A stretch of DNA of 64,000 nt from Vespula vulgaris (GCF_905475345.1 NC_066587.1:606501-670500), one strand, 5' to 3'; counted from the first letter of the stretch, positions 47,861-61,328 are shown. A program made the numbers and translations. Notes: generated from the letters alone by a model not told the origin.

Positions 47861-50191
47861 TATACTCGAGTAACGCAACTGTTACATACGCTGTTATTAC
47901 AGAAACGATAATTCGTTCTCTCGAATCGATATCCTTCCTTTCCTTTTTATTTTTCGTTTTTCTAATAATCCTGACATTCTATTAGAGACGTATCGAAGGA
48001 AATTCGAGGGAGAAGAGATCGGAACACTTTATTAGCGACCGAGTAGGTATATGGCGCTTAATTTAACAGCTCGGACGTTTAATGATCGATTTGGCAGTTT
48101 CGCGCGCTAACGTTCCCTCGTGCGGCTATACTCGTTCGCGTACCCCCTAACACCCCCAACTCGACACACACCCACCCACCTCATCCACCCACACGCAAAC
48201 AAACGCGTACTCGTATATATATATACACATATATATACTCTCGTCCACAGATAGATACATACGTACTTAGGTATAAACGATGCGGCGAACATAGAGACTC
48301 TAACGGCGAATTAAACGAACGTTCTGCGCTTAATCCCGAGATTAATAGCCAGGCAGCTCGATCTGTTAACTCCATTGGAGCCGAGCCGGTAATATCGGCA
48401 CATTGACGAGGGACGTGTTCGCTTTACCGTCGGATATTCTACTCGCTCGTGCGTACGCCAAACGTCGATCTTCGTCTTTACATTTCACCACAAATTCAAC
48501 CGGCCAACATCCCATCCGCCATTTTTATTAATACGAATCTACCGAATTAACATATCGGGTTAATTATTATTAAACGGAGTCGATGACTCAACAAATTTAT
48601 CCGACTGGTAGATCAAACACTTTCGTCCTTTGATTCGACGGAAATGAATTAAGCGATATTCCGAACAAGTCGCTCGAATTAATCGAGTCGTAGAATCGAC
48701 TTTAAGAGAGAAAGAAGAAATAGAAAAAGAAAACAGAGAAGAAGAAGAAGAAGAAGAAGAAGAAGGGAAAAGGATATTGTATTTGTAGACACGCGCGCAC
48801 GAACGCACACACTCGCATACATTCGAAGATCCTCCCGTTCGTATATATTTGTCTATGTTCGCGTGTTCGTATGCATGTGTTCGTGAACACGCTACCGTCC
48901 CTAGAGAACTATTCGCGGCTCCTTCGGGTATCAATTGGCGTGCTCGTCCAGGTCGACAGCTGCGATAGTGAGACGCATTGTCCGGTGCTCGCCGTTGCTC
49001 GACTCCTTAATATTGAATAAGGATCGAGGTCGGTCCGAGTGTCGGTTGGATGCCGACGAAATATCGACGGTTGCCTGTGTAATTCTCTCGAGCGAGCTAG
49101 GAAAACCAACCACTTGACTTTCGACTTTTTAAGCTCGTCAGCACGTTCAAGAAACATTTTCTAGGCGTCTAGATCGAGTTTGGATTTTTTTTTTCTTTTT
49201 TTTTTTTATTTTTAACGAATCAATTAAAGTTAATTGGAATTTAGAAAAAGATATGTATAGGTCTATACATATACATATATGTATGTATGTATGTATGCAC
49301 GTATGTATGTGTGTATGAATCTAAATCGAATAAAAAATATTATTTTAACGTATAGGTAAGAAATTTTCCGAATCAGAAAGCATAGAAATCGGTTTTCGAG
49401 AAAACGATTTTAGCGACTTGTAATAAATCATAATCAATCCCATTTCTGGTAACGCTCGCATCTGACAGCTCGTCGTCCCTTTCTTCTTTCCACTCTATCT
49501 CCTTTTCGTTATATAGTTCTCGGTAACAGCATAGCAAAAATCCGTGCTTCGTCGAGTGGATGATATCGATCCATCTTAAATTAGATTTTTTTCGAACGAT
49601 TTATAGTAATTGACGAAAATATTCGAATGTATGTGTGTGCGCGTGAGTGTGTTTGTATCTACTCTATTTCTCTTCTATAATCACTCTCAATATTTTTTTA
49701 AGAATAAAAAGTATTCTTAAATCTTTAACTGTCCCATATCAACAAAAAAAAAAAAAAAGAGAGAAAAAATACAAATGGACATGGTATATCTTCGTAATAT
49801 TAGTTTGAACGAAAAGACCGTGCTCCACATTTCTTAAATCGTTTCGGACGATTCGAATGCTCTTAGATCATTAGATTTACATTAATCTATAAAATTGTAT
49901 GGATCGAAGAACGTTCCCTCTCTTTCTCTCTCTCTCTCTCTCTATTTTCTCTCTTTCTCTCCTTTCTTTTCTTTAATGAGATCGAGTAACGATTTCTTTT
50001 TCGCACCCTCAACTTCGTTTCTTACGAAGTGTAAGAGGAAAACGTATGTCATCCTCTTCTAATCTCATCCCTCGTAGTCTCTAAAAGACGATGACGAATT
50101 ACAACGAGCTTCTGAGAACGAGTATAAGTGTATGTAAACGCGCGCGAGAAGGCATTTGCAATTTTAATCGTCGGAATGGAATCGAACGTCG

Positions 50192-50224
50192 CGTCGTAGT
50201 CGTAGTCGTAGTCGTAGTCGTGAT
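50192..50224. repeat. (GTCGTA)n hexanucleotide repeat
   Basis: Five GTCGTA units. Confidence 0.9.
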
Positions 50225-50361
50225 CGTAATCATCCTGTTTTTCTTTCTCGTTCTATGACAAAGTTTCGTTAATCGCTGCTATTTACTCAATATTTTTAAA
50301 CGCTCAATAGTCCACCACATTGAATAAGTGATCAGTATTCATAATAAAATATCTGTGACGC

Positions 50362-50419
50362 AAATCTGATATTTAATTATATATTTATATATATATATAT
50401 ATAATTAAATGTCAGATTT
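50362..50419. other. near-perfect AT-rich hairpin
   Basis: The left arm AAATCTGATATTTAATTATA and its complement on the right (TATAATTAAATGTCAGATTT) pair over about 20 bp with a single mismatch that would be a G-T wobble on one strand. The loop is a short TA-rich segment. The size (58 nt) fits a small pre-miRNA-like hairpin, or the hairpin could be a remnant inverted repeat. No expression evidence is visible in sequence. Confidence 0.5.
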
Positions 50420-51723
50420 ATATATCAGATTTTAATTGTACATATACGTATTAAGGTCAAGATATTTATACGTACCACAGCCATTTATTTGACGATATAA
50501 TTATCATCAATCGATAAATAATATTTAGCATAGGAATTTATTTTTGTTGATCATTCGAACGCATACGACGATGTTTAATATTTTATTGAAATTTTTATAA
50601 ATCCGTATCGTCTCGAGTAAATTTTTGATTATTTATCTTTTTTTTTTTTTTTACGAATAAATCAATACATACACACACACACACATATACGTACATGTAC
50701 GCGTGCGAAATATAGTAATGGTACTGTGAAATTTAAAGATATCATCGTCAAAGATTTGTGAGAAAGAAATGTGTGAAAGTTTAAAGAAAATCGAAAGATC
50801 GATCGGGCCATCGGTATCTCGTAAAATTCGCTATGGTATTACGAAAAATGGGAAAGATTAACGCTATACGTTGGCCGATCTAGCACATTAGTTTTGGTAA
50901 AGCTCGGGTCTACCTCGATCACGCTATATAGGTACCCTACCTATGTGCGCCCACGATCGAGAAAAACCGTGCCACGTTCGCCACAATTTTATCTCGGACG
51001 TTTTAAGATTAACGAGTATTACCTAAGACGGATCGGAGATCCATTTTCGAATTCGCGAAATGAACTAACTATCTCTATTCGATTCGATTCAGGCTTCGCT
51101 TCGATGTTCTTTCGTTATTTGATTTATTAATTAACCTTTCTATATGAACGAGAGAATCTAATAACAGATTTTGCTTGCTAAATTATTGGATAATACGTAT
51201 TACATAAATATGTATATATAATTAAACGAAAGGAAGAAAAGAGAGAGAAAGAAATATATTGAAGACATCTCTCAAATTTTATCTAAGACGGAACGCTTGA
51301 CGAATTCTATAATTTTATAAGATACGTAAACAAGCGAACGTAAGATCGAAGAAAACGAGATAAAGCACTTATCCTGAAATTTTAATTATCTAACATAAAA
51401 CATATACGTATATATACGATAATAGTAAAATAATATTAATTTTCATTATCTTTGGTCATGGACTCGCTTATTAAATTTTCAGTGACGTTCCGCGAGAATA
51501 TAATTTGGGAAACGTTGGTCTAAAATGTGCTCTCATCTGTTACGATCCGCGCGTCTACCGTTAATTAACATTTCTGTTCCAAAAAAACATTTCTATTCTA
51601 AATAAAGCTAAATTATTTGTCAGATCGTTGGAAATATCGTTGGTGATATGATACATGTGTAACAAAAATAGAAAAAATGTAAGAAAAGAAGAAAAAGAAA
51701 GAAAAAAAAAGAGGAAAAGAGAG

Positions 51724-51761
<38 letters not shown>

Positions 51762-52000
51762 AAAGGGAGATGAACTTTTAGAATATGCTCTCGTCGATCT
51801 CGAGAGGTTTCCAAAGGCATCTTCGCGTATTCGTAGCTTTCTCGCAGACACTCTTAAATTTGGATCCCATTGTCGTGTAGGACCAAAGGAAGACGGAAGT
51901 CGCTCACTTGGCAGAAGTAGCGATATCATGTATTATAGCGAATCGACGAAGGCAATGGATATAGATAGATAGAAAGAGAGGAAGGAGGAGGTGAAGGAGT

Positions 52001-52097
52001 AAGAGGAACTGAAGGAGAAGAAGGACGACGATGAGGAGGAGGAGAAGGAGGAGGAAGAAGAGAAGAAGGAGAGTGAAACTCCTGTATACGGAAAGAG

Positions 52098-52135
<38 letters not shown>

Positions 52136-53236
52136 CTGACTTGGGTGAAACCAGAATCGGCCATTGTTCGTTACGAGTGGCTATCTCGCTGGACATTTCC
52201 GTACCCGAGTAAGTACGTACAAGCTGCCACGGCCTGGCAGATATTTCGACGTCGTGCTCGAAATTCCCGCGGAATATCCTTGCCAGCCTCCAAAGCTTTT
52301 CGATGCGGATTCCACCGACGAATTTGTCGTTCATCAAAAAGCCATTGTTGGGGTAACGTTCGCCGATTGTTCTTCTCCTCGTTTCCTCCTATCAAAACAA
52401 AAAGGAAAGAAGAAACAGTTGTCCCAAAAATATTTCACGGACTTGGAAATATTCCTCTACTACTGTTTAAAAAAAAAAATAAAAAAGTAAAAAAGAAAAA
52501 AAAGGACGATTAAAAAAAGACGAAACGAAACGAAATAAAACAAGGAAAAAGGAGGAGACAAAAAAGCGGAAACAAAAAAAAAGAAAAGGAAAGGGTAGGA
52601 GAAAGGTGAGAGAAAAGAAGTTTATTTCAGAGGAATCAAAAAAGTCTTTGGTCTTTCCGATCGATATTAATCGTAAATAAATAAGAAGATTAATAGGTGT
52701 CCGATCAATGTCTGATCGATGATCAAAACGAAAATCTATAAAAAGATAACGATCGAAGAAAATAGGAAAGACCGATCGATCGATCCACCGACCAACAGAC
52801 AGACCGATCGATCAGCAAATAAGAGCAACCAACACCTGGATAAAGATCAAAGGGATCGTCGAGCTTGTGAACGCGCATGTAATTGGTCGGATTGTCGGGG
52901 CGAATCTTTGGTAATTAAGGAGGTCGATGTCTGTCCAGGATGGACGTCGGACGAGCACGGACGGGGCGTGGTTGCAGTAAACGTCACCGGCAGGGCACTA
53001 GACGTCACGGGCCACACGAGCATCACACACGCGTCAGATTTGCATGATCACTGTATACGCAATACGCAAAGCTCGCGTACCCACGCATACATACACGTAC
53101 ATTTGGCATATAGTTCGGTGGTGTGTACAACGGATGCACGTTGCAATGCACTGTGTTACGGGGATCCCTCCTCCACCTCCTCCTCCTCCTCCTCTTTCCT
53201 CCTTCCTCCCTGTTGGAGTTCTCGAGTGGCCCCAAC

Positions 53237-53267
<31 letters not shown>

Positions 53268-56200
53268 TGTCCCCTCAAAATTTTCGACTATGCATACCGA
53301 AACGTGTTCGCCAACATTTTTCTTTTTCCCCTTGATTCGTAATATAAAAAAATGTTGAGTAACACGCTCGGGTAAAATTTGGACTAAAATAGTTTTCATC
53401 TTTGTCTCTCTCTCTCTCTCTCTCTCTCTATTTCTTTTTACCTATATATCTTAAAGTACGAAAAGTAAGGGAGATGAAAGCCAGGGTCGAGACTCGAAAT
53501 CTCTGACCCGGTAAATCTTTCGGAACGCAAACGTCTCGATCGAGAGATGGATGATGTTTGGCTCGAGTTACGATTACTGCTACGACTATCGGACGCTGAC
53601 GATGAATCTAGAGAAGTTTAAAGAGATAGGCTCTAGGACTAAATCTAAAGTAAATCCGATCTATTTAAAATAGCTAGGTAGATGGATGGATGGATAAATA
53701 ATAGATAGATACGTAGGTAGGTATAAGGTATAAGGTATTAACGTTAACTGTAAAGAGGTATAATACATAGATATTTCATAGAGAATTTCTACGGTAGGAA
53801 AATTAAACGGGCGTCATTAATGGGCATCGAAACGATGCGGACAGATCGCTATCGATTCCATATGCGGCTGAATACTTCATGAGAAGAGTATACCGACGAA
53901 TTCCCCGCATCAGAGGCAGTAGTGCGCGTTGCGCGCGAGTGCGCCGGATGGATTATCGTTGCGGATCTAATGGAAATATTTCATTTCTCTCTAGCGAACG
54001 ATATCGCCGATACCACCGCGCGTATCCATTCGAAGGCTGTAATTTATTTCGAAAGAGAGAGAGAGAGGGAGAAAGAGGAGGAAAGTAACGGCGTGCATAC
54101 GAGATAAAATGACATTGACGGAATTTCAAATGCTTCTTCCCACGTCTCTCGCATTATCCGTTCCAATGCTTTTGCCATATTTCATGACGTTCATTAAGCG
54201 ACGCGACGATCTTCGAGTAGTTCGGGCTATGCCGATAAAACTGGAATCCTATCGGTGTTAAGTTTGGAAGGGAATTCAACGGAACAGATTTTCCTAGGAC
54301 GTAAATCGAAATATGAAAATTAACGTGACGTTTGAATCGATCAAGGATCGACGAACGAAAGAATCGAGATCGATTCGAAAAGGAAAAGAGAGGAAAGGTA
54401 AAGAGAAGAAAAAAGAAAAAAAAATGATACGGATACGGACAGACAAACACACACGCACACGCACGCACGCACGCAAACGCACAAACACGCATACACAGAG
54501 GGCACAAGCGATGGAAAGGTAATGAACGTATGCCATAAACGATCCCCTTTAGAGAGTAAGTACGGTGAAGCAATCATTATTCGCTCAACCGTCGATACTC
54601 ACTATCCGCGTCTGTCTTCTCCGTTATTCGTCATTAATCGACGAAGACGGACGTTACCCCGAACGGAGCGTTGCGGCGTCTGGTGCACCAGGAGGAAACC
54701 ACCGTTCCATTCTAACCATTCCACGCCGCAGGAATGTCAATACTAGGTACGCGTATGCTGCCATAGGACGTGTCCGTTCTCGTCGAAGTCATCCGGAATC
54801 GTTCAACCTGACCCCTTTCTTCTCGATCCGACCGAGCGGAAGCGAGCGAACGAGTAAACGAGAGAGAAAGAGAGACAGAGACAGAGAGAGAGAAATATGA
54901 CGACGTACAGGATACGCACGAGGATACGAGAGAGTATAAAACGTCGAAGAGCAAGGACAATTCTCGGTAAGGTAGTAGAGTCGATGACACGAAATCGCAA
55001 GTACTCGCCATTGTTTTCATAAGAGGGAGAGGAGGAGGAGGAGGAGGTGGAGGATAGGAAGACGAGCGTGGTGACTCTCTCAAGTATCACCAACACAAGC
55101 AAGATCGGCAAGAGCGTCATCGTCCCTACTACCTATTTCTCTCTATCTTTCTCTTTCTCTCTCTCTCTCTCTCTCTCCCTCTACGGCAGTATCGGTTACG
55201 CGATGTCGGAGAACTCGTGGAAGGAGTGAGAAACGTAGAAAAGGAAGAAGAGGGGTTTAGGAACGACGGGGAGGGACCGAAGCCGCGCGGCAGACCGACT
55301 TTTTAATATCCAGGGATGATCTGTAGCTGCGGGATGCTGCGTCAGCCGCTGTCATTGTTATACGCCTGGACCTCTTCAGCACAATGACAATTTCTCTGGT
55401 TTTATTCTCCGCTAGGCACTCCCTTTTTCCCGCCCGTTTCCGTCTCGCGTATTACCGTGCCCTTCTACGCCCTCTTCCTTTCTCCCCTACCTCCTCCTCC
55501 TCCTCCTCCCCTCCCCCCGCCATTACCGCCGTCGCCACCCCCTCCCCCTCTTCTTTCCGCCGGCTTTCTCTCTTTTTCTATCCCTCGTTTACTTCTACAG
55601 TCTCGTTGTTGCTCCTGCTACCGCCAACCAAGCTGCCTATGCCACCAAGCTGAAGCCTCTTCTTTCCAAGACTATTTCTCTCTTTCTCTCTCTCTCTCTT
55701 TGGCTTTCTCTCTATGGGTCTCTCTCCTGATCCTTCCTTTTCGTAGAAAATCACTTCTCTCCTTCCTTTTTTCATCCTTCGACGTTCACTCGTTTTTTCG
55801 TCCACGACAATTGCCCGGAAAGTGCTCTCTCCCGGCAGATCTCTCCTTTTCCTTCTCAAACCTACACCTGTCCTCTTCTTCCTCCTCCTCCTCCTCCTCC
55901 TCCTCCACCTTCTCATCCTCCCGCAAAAATCTTTCATAATGATCATCGACGAAAACGATTCGTTTGCTTTAAACTCTCGCAAGAGAGAAAGAGAAAGAAA
56001 GAAAGAAAGGAAGGAAGGAAGAAAGAAGAAAGAAGGAAGAAAGGAAGGAAGGAAGGAAAGAGAAAGGAAAGGGAAAACACATTCTTTCGTGAAGATCGAG
56101 GAGAAAAGTATCGCTCGGTTAACAAAGGTAATTCGCAGAAGCATAAGAGAAATAAGAAAGAAGAAAGGCAAAAGACAATGTACTCGTCCCGTAAGGCACA

Positions 56201-56321
56201 GCAAAAACGAATAAAGATATCGCTCCGGAGGATGGTAGCTTCAACCCCTCTGTACCCTCTTCGTTCGGGCTACGGGATGCAAGAAGAAACAGTCGGCAAG
56301 AAAAAAGAGAAAGAGAGAGCA

Positions 56322-56358
<37 letters not shown>

Positions 56359-57050
56359 AGAGAAAGAAAGGAAAGATGGAAGAAGGAAAAAAATATAGGC
56401 GATGCGCGTGGAAAAAGACACGATCGCCTTTCGCGGCACTCGGCTGGAAGTCATAACGGAGATAGACGGGCATCGGAGCGATCCTTCATGGAGTCTATAC
56501 GAAGATTCCGAGTGTTGGTTTCCGAGCCGCGGTACGTACGAATACATAGAGACAGCAACGTGCCGATGTTAAAGCTCGCATGTAGCATCGCTTCGGTGGT
56601 CGTAGCCTCGTAGCCACCGTTCGTACGGCCACCGTCGCCTTCAACCCCACGGGATCGGGTAATAGATTTATTGGACACCCGGTACATGGGATATAGATAT
56701 GGATGTTATAGACGCTCCAGTCAGAGATACAACTTCGTCGCACCAACACCACCAACTTTGCCAGGCACCATCGGTTTACCAGCAGCGACCTAGAGTGTTG
56801 GTAGCATCAACACTAGAGACGCCTATCACCCCTCGCAAATACGAATGGCACATCTAACTTTATGAAACGTACACCCACTCGTTCCCTGACTCGTTCCAGC
56901 CAAAAGGAGCTTCTTCTTCGGGGCCAGAGGCCATAGGACGGGGGAACGGGGAACGCAAGGGATGCCTCTCCTTCTTAGAAGGGCTTCTTTTCTTCTTCTT
57001 CCTTCGTATCCACTATCGTCATTTCCACGTTTATCTTCAAACTCTCACGT
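52001..57050. other. non-coding: purine/pyrimidine tracts and CpG-containing blocks
   Basis: No supportable exon. Repeats include GAG-rich DNA and (GA)n (51990-52133), poly-A/G (52460-52620), CTC units and CT runs (53167-53270), (CT)n (53404-53430), CA/GC dinucleotide-like DNA (54448-54490), GAG units (55025-55050), CT runs (55160-55182), CTC units (55490-55515 and 55873-55905), GAAA/GGAA units (55986-56062) and (GA)n (56325-56360). Unique blocks include 52750-53160, 53480-53660, 53800-54050, 54520-54830 and 56440-56990. Confidence 0.5.
55986..56062. repeat. (GAAA)n/(GGAA)n repeat
   Basis: GAAA units shift to GGAA and AAGG units. The spurious Arg/Lys ORF across it is repeat-derived. Confidence 0.9.
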
Positions 57051-57052
57051 TC

Positions 57053-57090
<38 letters not shown>

Positions 57091-57321
57091 CTTCTGTTGG
57101 TACTCCTGCGTTTAAACTACGATTAAACTGATCTCTTTATAGATTTTGATTTTTTTCACCGATCGATCTTTATCCCTCGAGAGTAATCAATGAAAGGGGA
57201 AATTAAAAATGGAATATAAGAAATATTGTACCTAGAAAATATATATATATTTTATTTACAGTATATCTTTTGACAGGAATACTTTAATATCACTGATAGT
57301 ATCTTTACAGGGATAAGCTAG

Positions 57322-57328
<7 letters not shown>

Positions 57329-57370
<42 letters not shown>
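57329..57370. repeat. (GA)n microsatellite
   Basis: GA run with one GATAGA interruption at its start. Confidence 0.95.
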
Positions 57371-57372
<2 letters not shown>

Positions 57373-58347
57373 TCTGATATTTAGCGCTCGTACGACGTTT
57401 AGTTTCGGAAATTAGAAACGTTATCTCTCATTTCTCATCTCTCCGCTATTGCACGCCTCGTAACCATCAGTCCGGGCGCAAACGAAGCTTTTACGAGCGT
57501 ACGTAGCTGTTCCTCGAGCCGTTCTTCGAGCTTATAATGGCGTTAGAGTACAATCAGCCAACGAAATCTTCATTTCGTGCTGTAGCTCACGTTCTCGATC
57601 TGAAAGTTCTTCGTAGTTCATTGGACCTCGTGCTTTAGCGCTAACGCTTTCGCCCTTTTCCTATTTTCTCTCCTTTTTTATCTCTTTTTCTCCTTTCCCT
57701 TTTTTTTCTTCTATCCCCCTCGAAATCGAAAAAACACTTTCGCGTTGACCCAGATATCGTTTGTACTATCTTTATTTTCTAAAGGAAAAACAAGAGTACA
57801 TAGTACAGCGTCCTCTTGTCGTAGAAATCTAGTCGTTAGAACGAGGAGTCGATTAAAGGAAGAAAAAGAAGAAGAAAAATAAGAAGAAGAAGACGGAAGA
57901 GATAGGAGATATCGATCGAAACCACACGAATATCGAAAATCTTTCCGAGTAACGCATTGTTATTTGTCGAAAAGACTACATAGAGATTTGTAAGGAACGA
58001 ACGTTCAAACGAACGGTCTTCTCTGCTAGGTAAGTGCACGCTCTTTGCATGCGTGTGGATCCGCGACTAGGATGGAAAAGGGGTAGAGACGTTGGTGGAG
58101 GTGGTGGTGTGACGATGGTGGTAGTGGTAGCTCGTTGAAAGGGCTGGTTTTGATTAGCTCTGTAGACAATACCCACTCTCTGATACCGTTGTGATTCTCT
58201 CTCTCTCTCTCTCTCTCTCACTCACTCGGTGTGTCCCGTCGACCACCTCCTCCACCTCCACCTCCACCTCCCCCTCTTCCTCTTGGTCTTCCTCCCTTCT
58301 CGGCTTCGCCTTCGCCGCAGCGAATGCACCAGCACCAGCTCCAGCAC

Positions 58348-58349
<2 letters not shown>

Positions 58350-58382
<33 letters not shown>

Positions 58383-58409
58383 CTGGCAGCAGCAGTAGCA
58401 GCAGCAGCC
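58350..58409. repeat. (CAG)n trinucleotide repeat
   Basis: About twelve perfect CAG units, then CACTGGCAG and further CAG units broken by CAGTAGCAG. All three plus-strand frames are open or nearly open across the perfect part (poly-Ala, poly-Ser, poly-Gln). The Gln frame meets TAG within the imperfect part. Confidence 0.9.
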
Positions 58410-58534
58410 ACTTTGTACGCCGACTGTTTTGTGTCTGACGAACAATAGGCCTGCACCACTGACAGTGCACCACTACCATCATCGCTAGCACTAGCACTAG
58501 CACTACCACTAACGTTGCTACTACTACCACCATC

Positions 58535-58537
<3 letters not shown>

Positions 58538-58578
<41 letters not shown>
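58538..58578. repeat. (CT)n microsatellite
   Basis: Perfect CT run. Confidence 0.95.
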
Positions 58579-58581
<3 letters not shown>

Positions 58582-59961
58582 GATATCAACAGAGAAACGC
58601 GACGATCCTTCCCACCACATCGCAGAATCGCGCATTGCTATCATCGTCATCGACTCGTACAAGCACGTCCGTTAACTAGAACGGTGGTTCCTCAGCGATA
58701 TGTACAGCTAACTGAGGAGAAGAGAGACCCTTCCTAGTAGCTCTCTCCTATCTACCGCATTAAATACCGTGTCTAGTAGACGATCGTGTCGCGATAACTT
58801 TTGCGGATACACCCACTCTCTCTCTCTATTTCTCTCACACACTCTATCAACGTCCCTTCCTCGATCCTTCGTTTCCTTCGACGGCACAAGGTGCTTTTCC
58901 CTAAAAGGGAAACGGTGATGTGTTCGTGCCCGTCCCCGACGTCGTCGTTCCTTCGGCGATCTAATTGCGTACAATGCCGGAGTATCGTTCATGTGTGCCA
59001 TTGTCATGCTGTTGTCACTGCCAGACGGTAAGTCGTGCGGTAATATATATCGTATATATCTAAGCTATATATATATATATATATATATATACCATATGTA
59101 GGTATATGTTTATACACCTAACACTATCAACACTATCCTTCGTTTCGCATCGTCGATGCCCTCCGATAAGAATACGCCATGGGGAAACGTTATAAAAGAT
59201 ATCGCTTTTGATTCGCTTCCATCGAGTCTGTTCAAGTCCAAGGCCATTTCCATTTGCTCGTAGAACGAAGCGATCTTTCCGTTAGACTCCGCTTGATTTT
59301 AGACAGTAGTTCTCCAAGCTTCGAGCGGAGAGAAGGGGTGGCGACGTCGAGTATGAGGTTTCTTGGAAAATGGAACGAAGCGTTACCATAATTGATACGG
59401 CTCAGAAGCGTATACGCGATCGCACGAATGCCGTACGCACCCTGCACGGAAATTAATACGAACTTACTTACTTGACTAAATGCAAAGTTACAGCAAAGAT
59501 TTCAGTCGCGAGGACGTTCGCCAAGGTTCCTATTGTTTCGGATTCCCAACTGTGGTGTAACCATCACCGCTACTACCACTACCATCGCCACTACAACCAC
59601 CACCATCACTACCACCATCATCTACGATGCTTTACCCTAAACCACCATGTCTCCCGTCTTTCTCGGATTTTAATTTTCTCTCCTATCTTCGCGATACGGG
59701 ATACGGCTTGGATGAAAGGGAGCTTATCTGCTTGCGTCGCGTGCACTGCTAGTCTGGTATGCGCGCGTGTAACAGTACGAGCGTGTAGCTACGAGAACGT
59801 TTGAAAAAGTTAAAACGAGATGGAAACAATTACGTTTCGCCGTTTCTTTTATTTCATTTATTTTCTTATTGTTGTTGTTATTATCATTATTATCTTTTTT
59901 TTTGTTTTCCTACGGAGTCCACTTGTACTTTTTCCTTTCTTTCGCTTTACTGCAGTCGAAA

Positions 59962-59992
<31 letters not shown>

Positions 59993-60375
59993 GAGAGGGA
60001 GAGAGGGAGAATAAAAGGAGATATAAAACAATCGCGACGAATTTTAAACGTGATGTATAATTGTTTGGTCGAGAAAAAAAGGGGGAGCAAAAATATAGAA
60101 AAGGAGTAAGGGATAAATAGAAATAGAAGGAGAGAGGAGGCTCTCTGTATAACGGGGGAAAAAAAAAAGAGAGATGGTTTGGTCGACACCCTTCCGCCGT
60201 CGCTCCCGATTGGAAATTACTCCCTTTTCATCCCTTTCACGTGCTGAAAGAATAAGTAGGAAAAGCACGAAGCAGGGTAGCTATTGCCGCTGTCTCTAGG
60301 TGTAGTAACGAACGCAAATGTATTTGCTTTTTCTTTTTTTTTCCTTTTCCTCTCCTCCTTCGCTCGACGTCGAGA

Positions 60376-60409
<34 letters not shown>

Positions 60410-60527
60410 AAAAAACGGATACACACACATAAGCGAGAGGCGATGCGATGATGATCGATTTGAATTTAATTAAAAAATATTTAACGAGCGTACGGATATA
60501 CGTCTAGGCTTATCTCCACCCTCTCTC

Positions 60528-60529
<2 letters not shown>

Positions 60530-60575
<46 letters not shown>
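60530..60575. repeat. (CT)n microsatellite
   Basis: Perfect CT run of about 45 bp. Confidence 0.95.
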
Positions 60576-60581
<6 letters not shown>

Positions 60582-60730
60582 AACTCATGTAAATATTAGA
60601 CGATACGCGAGCATCGGCCGCATTCCGCGGTTAATTTCCTTGACGTGTCGCGACTACCATCTCTTGCTTGTGTGTTAATAGTAGTAGTAGTAGTACGCCG
60701 AAAATAAAAAAAGATAAAAAAGCTTTAGTC

Positions 60731-60783
<53 letters not shown>

Positions 60784-61327
60784 AAGGGAGAATGGAGCAT
60801 AGCCGGCCAACAGCCTGCCTGCGGATAATCGTGCAGGAGTAAAATTAAAAATTGCATTATCGTGCCGGCCACGTAATGAAGGCTCCCGTAATGCGGCCGA
60901 AAGGCACGCTAAATAAACTGGCACGCGCAAATCGCCCTACGGTTTTTCCGCGAGCTTTCGTCCGCACACATACGCACACGTGTGCGCTCGCGTTCGTATC
61001 TATTTCTCAGAGAAAAAGAACGGACACGTGTACCTCTATCGTTCGTTTTTCATGTTTCTATGTTAAACGTACTTTTACAAGATATGTGTCATCATTTGTT
61101 TATTTTTCTTTTTTTTTGTTCTCTTTTTTTTTGTTTTTTTTGTACTTTGTTCGACTTTTGTCGAGAAGAAGAAAAAGGGAAGAAGGAAAGTGGGAACGAT
61201 TAATTGTATGTTATTAATTAATTTTAAACAGAAAGGAAATGGGAACGTTTGAAATGACTCGCCTCGTAAATATGAACCATATTTCGTTTCTTTCGATAAA
61301 TAACTTAAACAACGACAATAACAACAA

Positions 61328-61328
61328 C

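Larger units (their letters stand above)
46801..52000. other. non-coding: regulatory-looking unique DNA with some repeats
   Basis: The least repeat-dense part of the right half. Contains ATGG/TGGC/TTGG units (46822-46900), the AAGTC hexamer array (47405-47459), the TTAATC/GATTAA palindrome (48330-48345), a GAA run (48738-48764), GTAT units (49270-49310), GTCGTA units (50192-50224), the AT hairpin (50362-50419) and (GA)n (51731-51754). No exon was recognised. The ORF at 48909-49157 has no coding character. Confidence 0.55.
57051..60500. other. non-coding: repeats incl. CAG array; unique blocks
   Basis: No supportable exon. Contains (GA)n at 57054-57086 and 57329-57370, (CT)n at 58190-58221, CAC/CTC units at 58240-58290, the CAG array at 58350-58409, (CT)n at 58538-58578, (AT)n at 59068-59091, CAC/CAT units at 59570-59620 and GA tracts at 59960-60010 and 60377-60407. 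Unique CpG-containing blocks are 57380-57660, 58580-58800, 58870-59040 and 59100-59560. Confidence 0.5.

Noticed and set aside
48909..49157. 82-aa minus ORF and 60-aa ORFs on both strands
   Set aside because: Open frames coincide on both strands in a GC-richer unique block. No domain or splice context.
52164..52490. 108-aa ORF with a globular-looking segment (RYFDVVLEIPAEYPCQPPKL)
   Set aside because: Another plus frame (52031-52513) and a minus frame (52171-52395) are open over the same bases, and I recognise no family. Probably a stop-poor CpG-containing stretch. A protein search of the segment would settle it.
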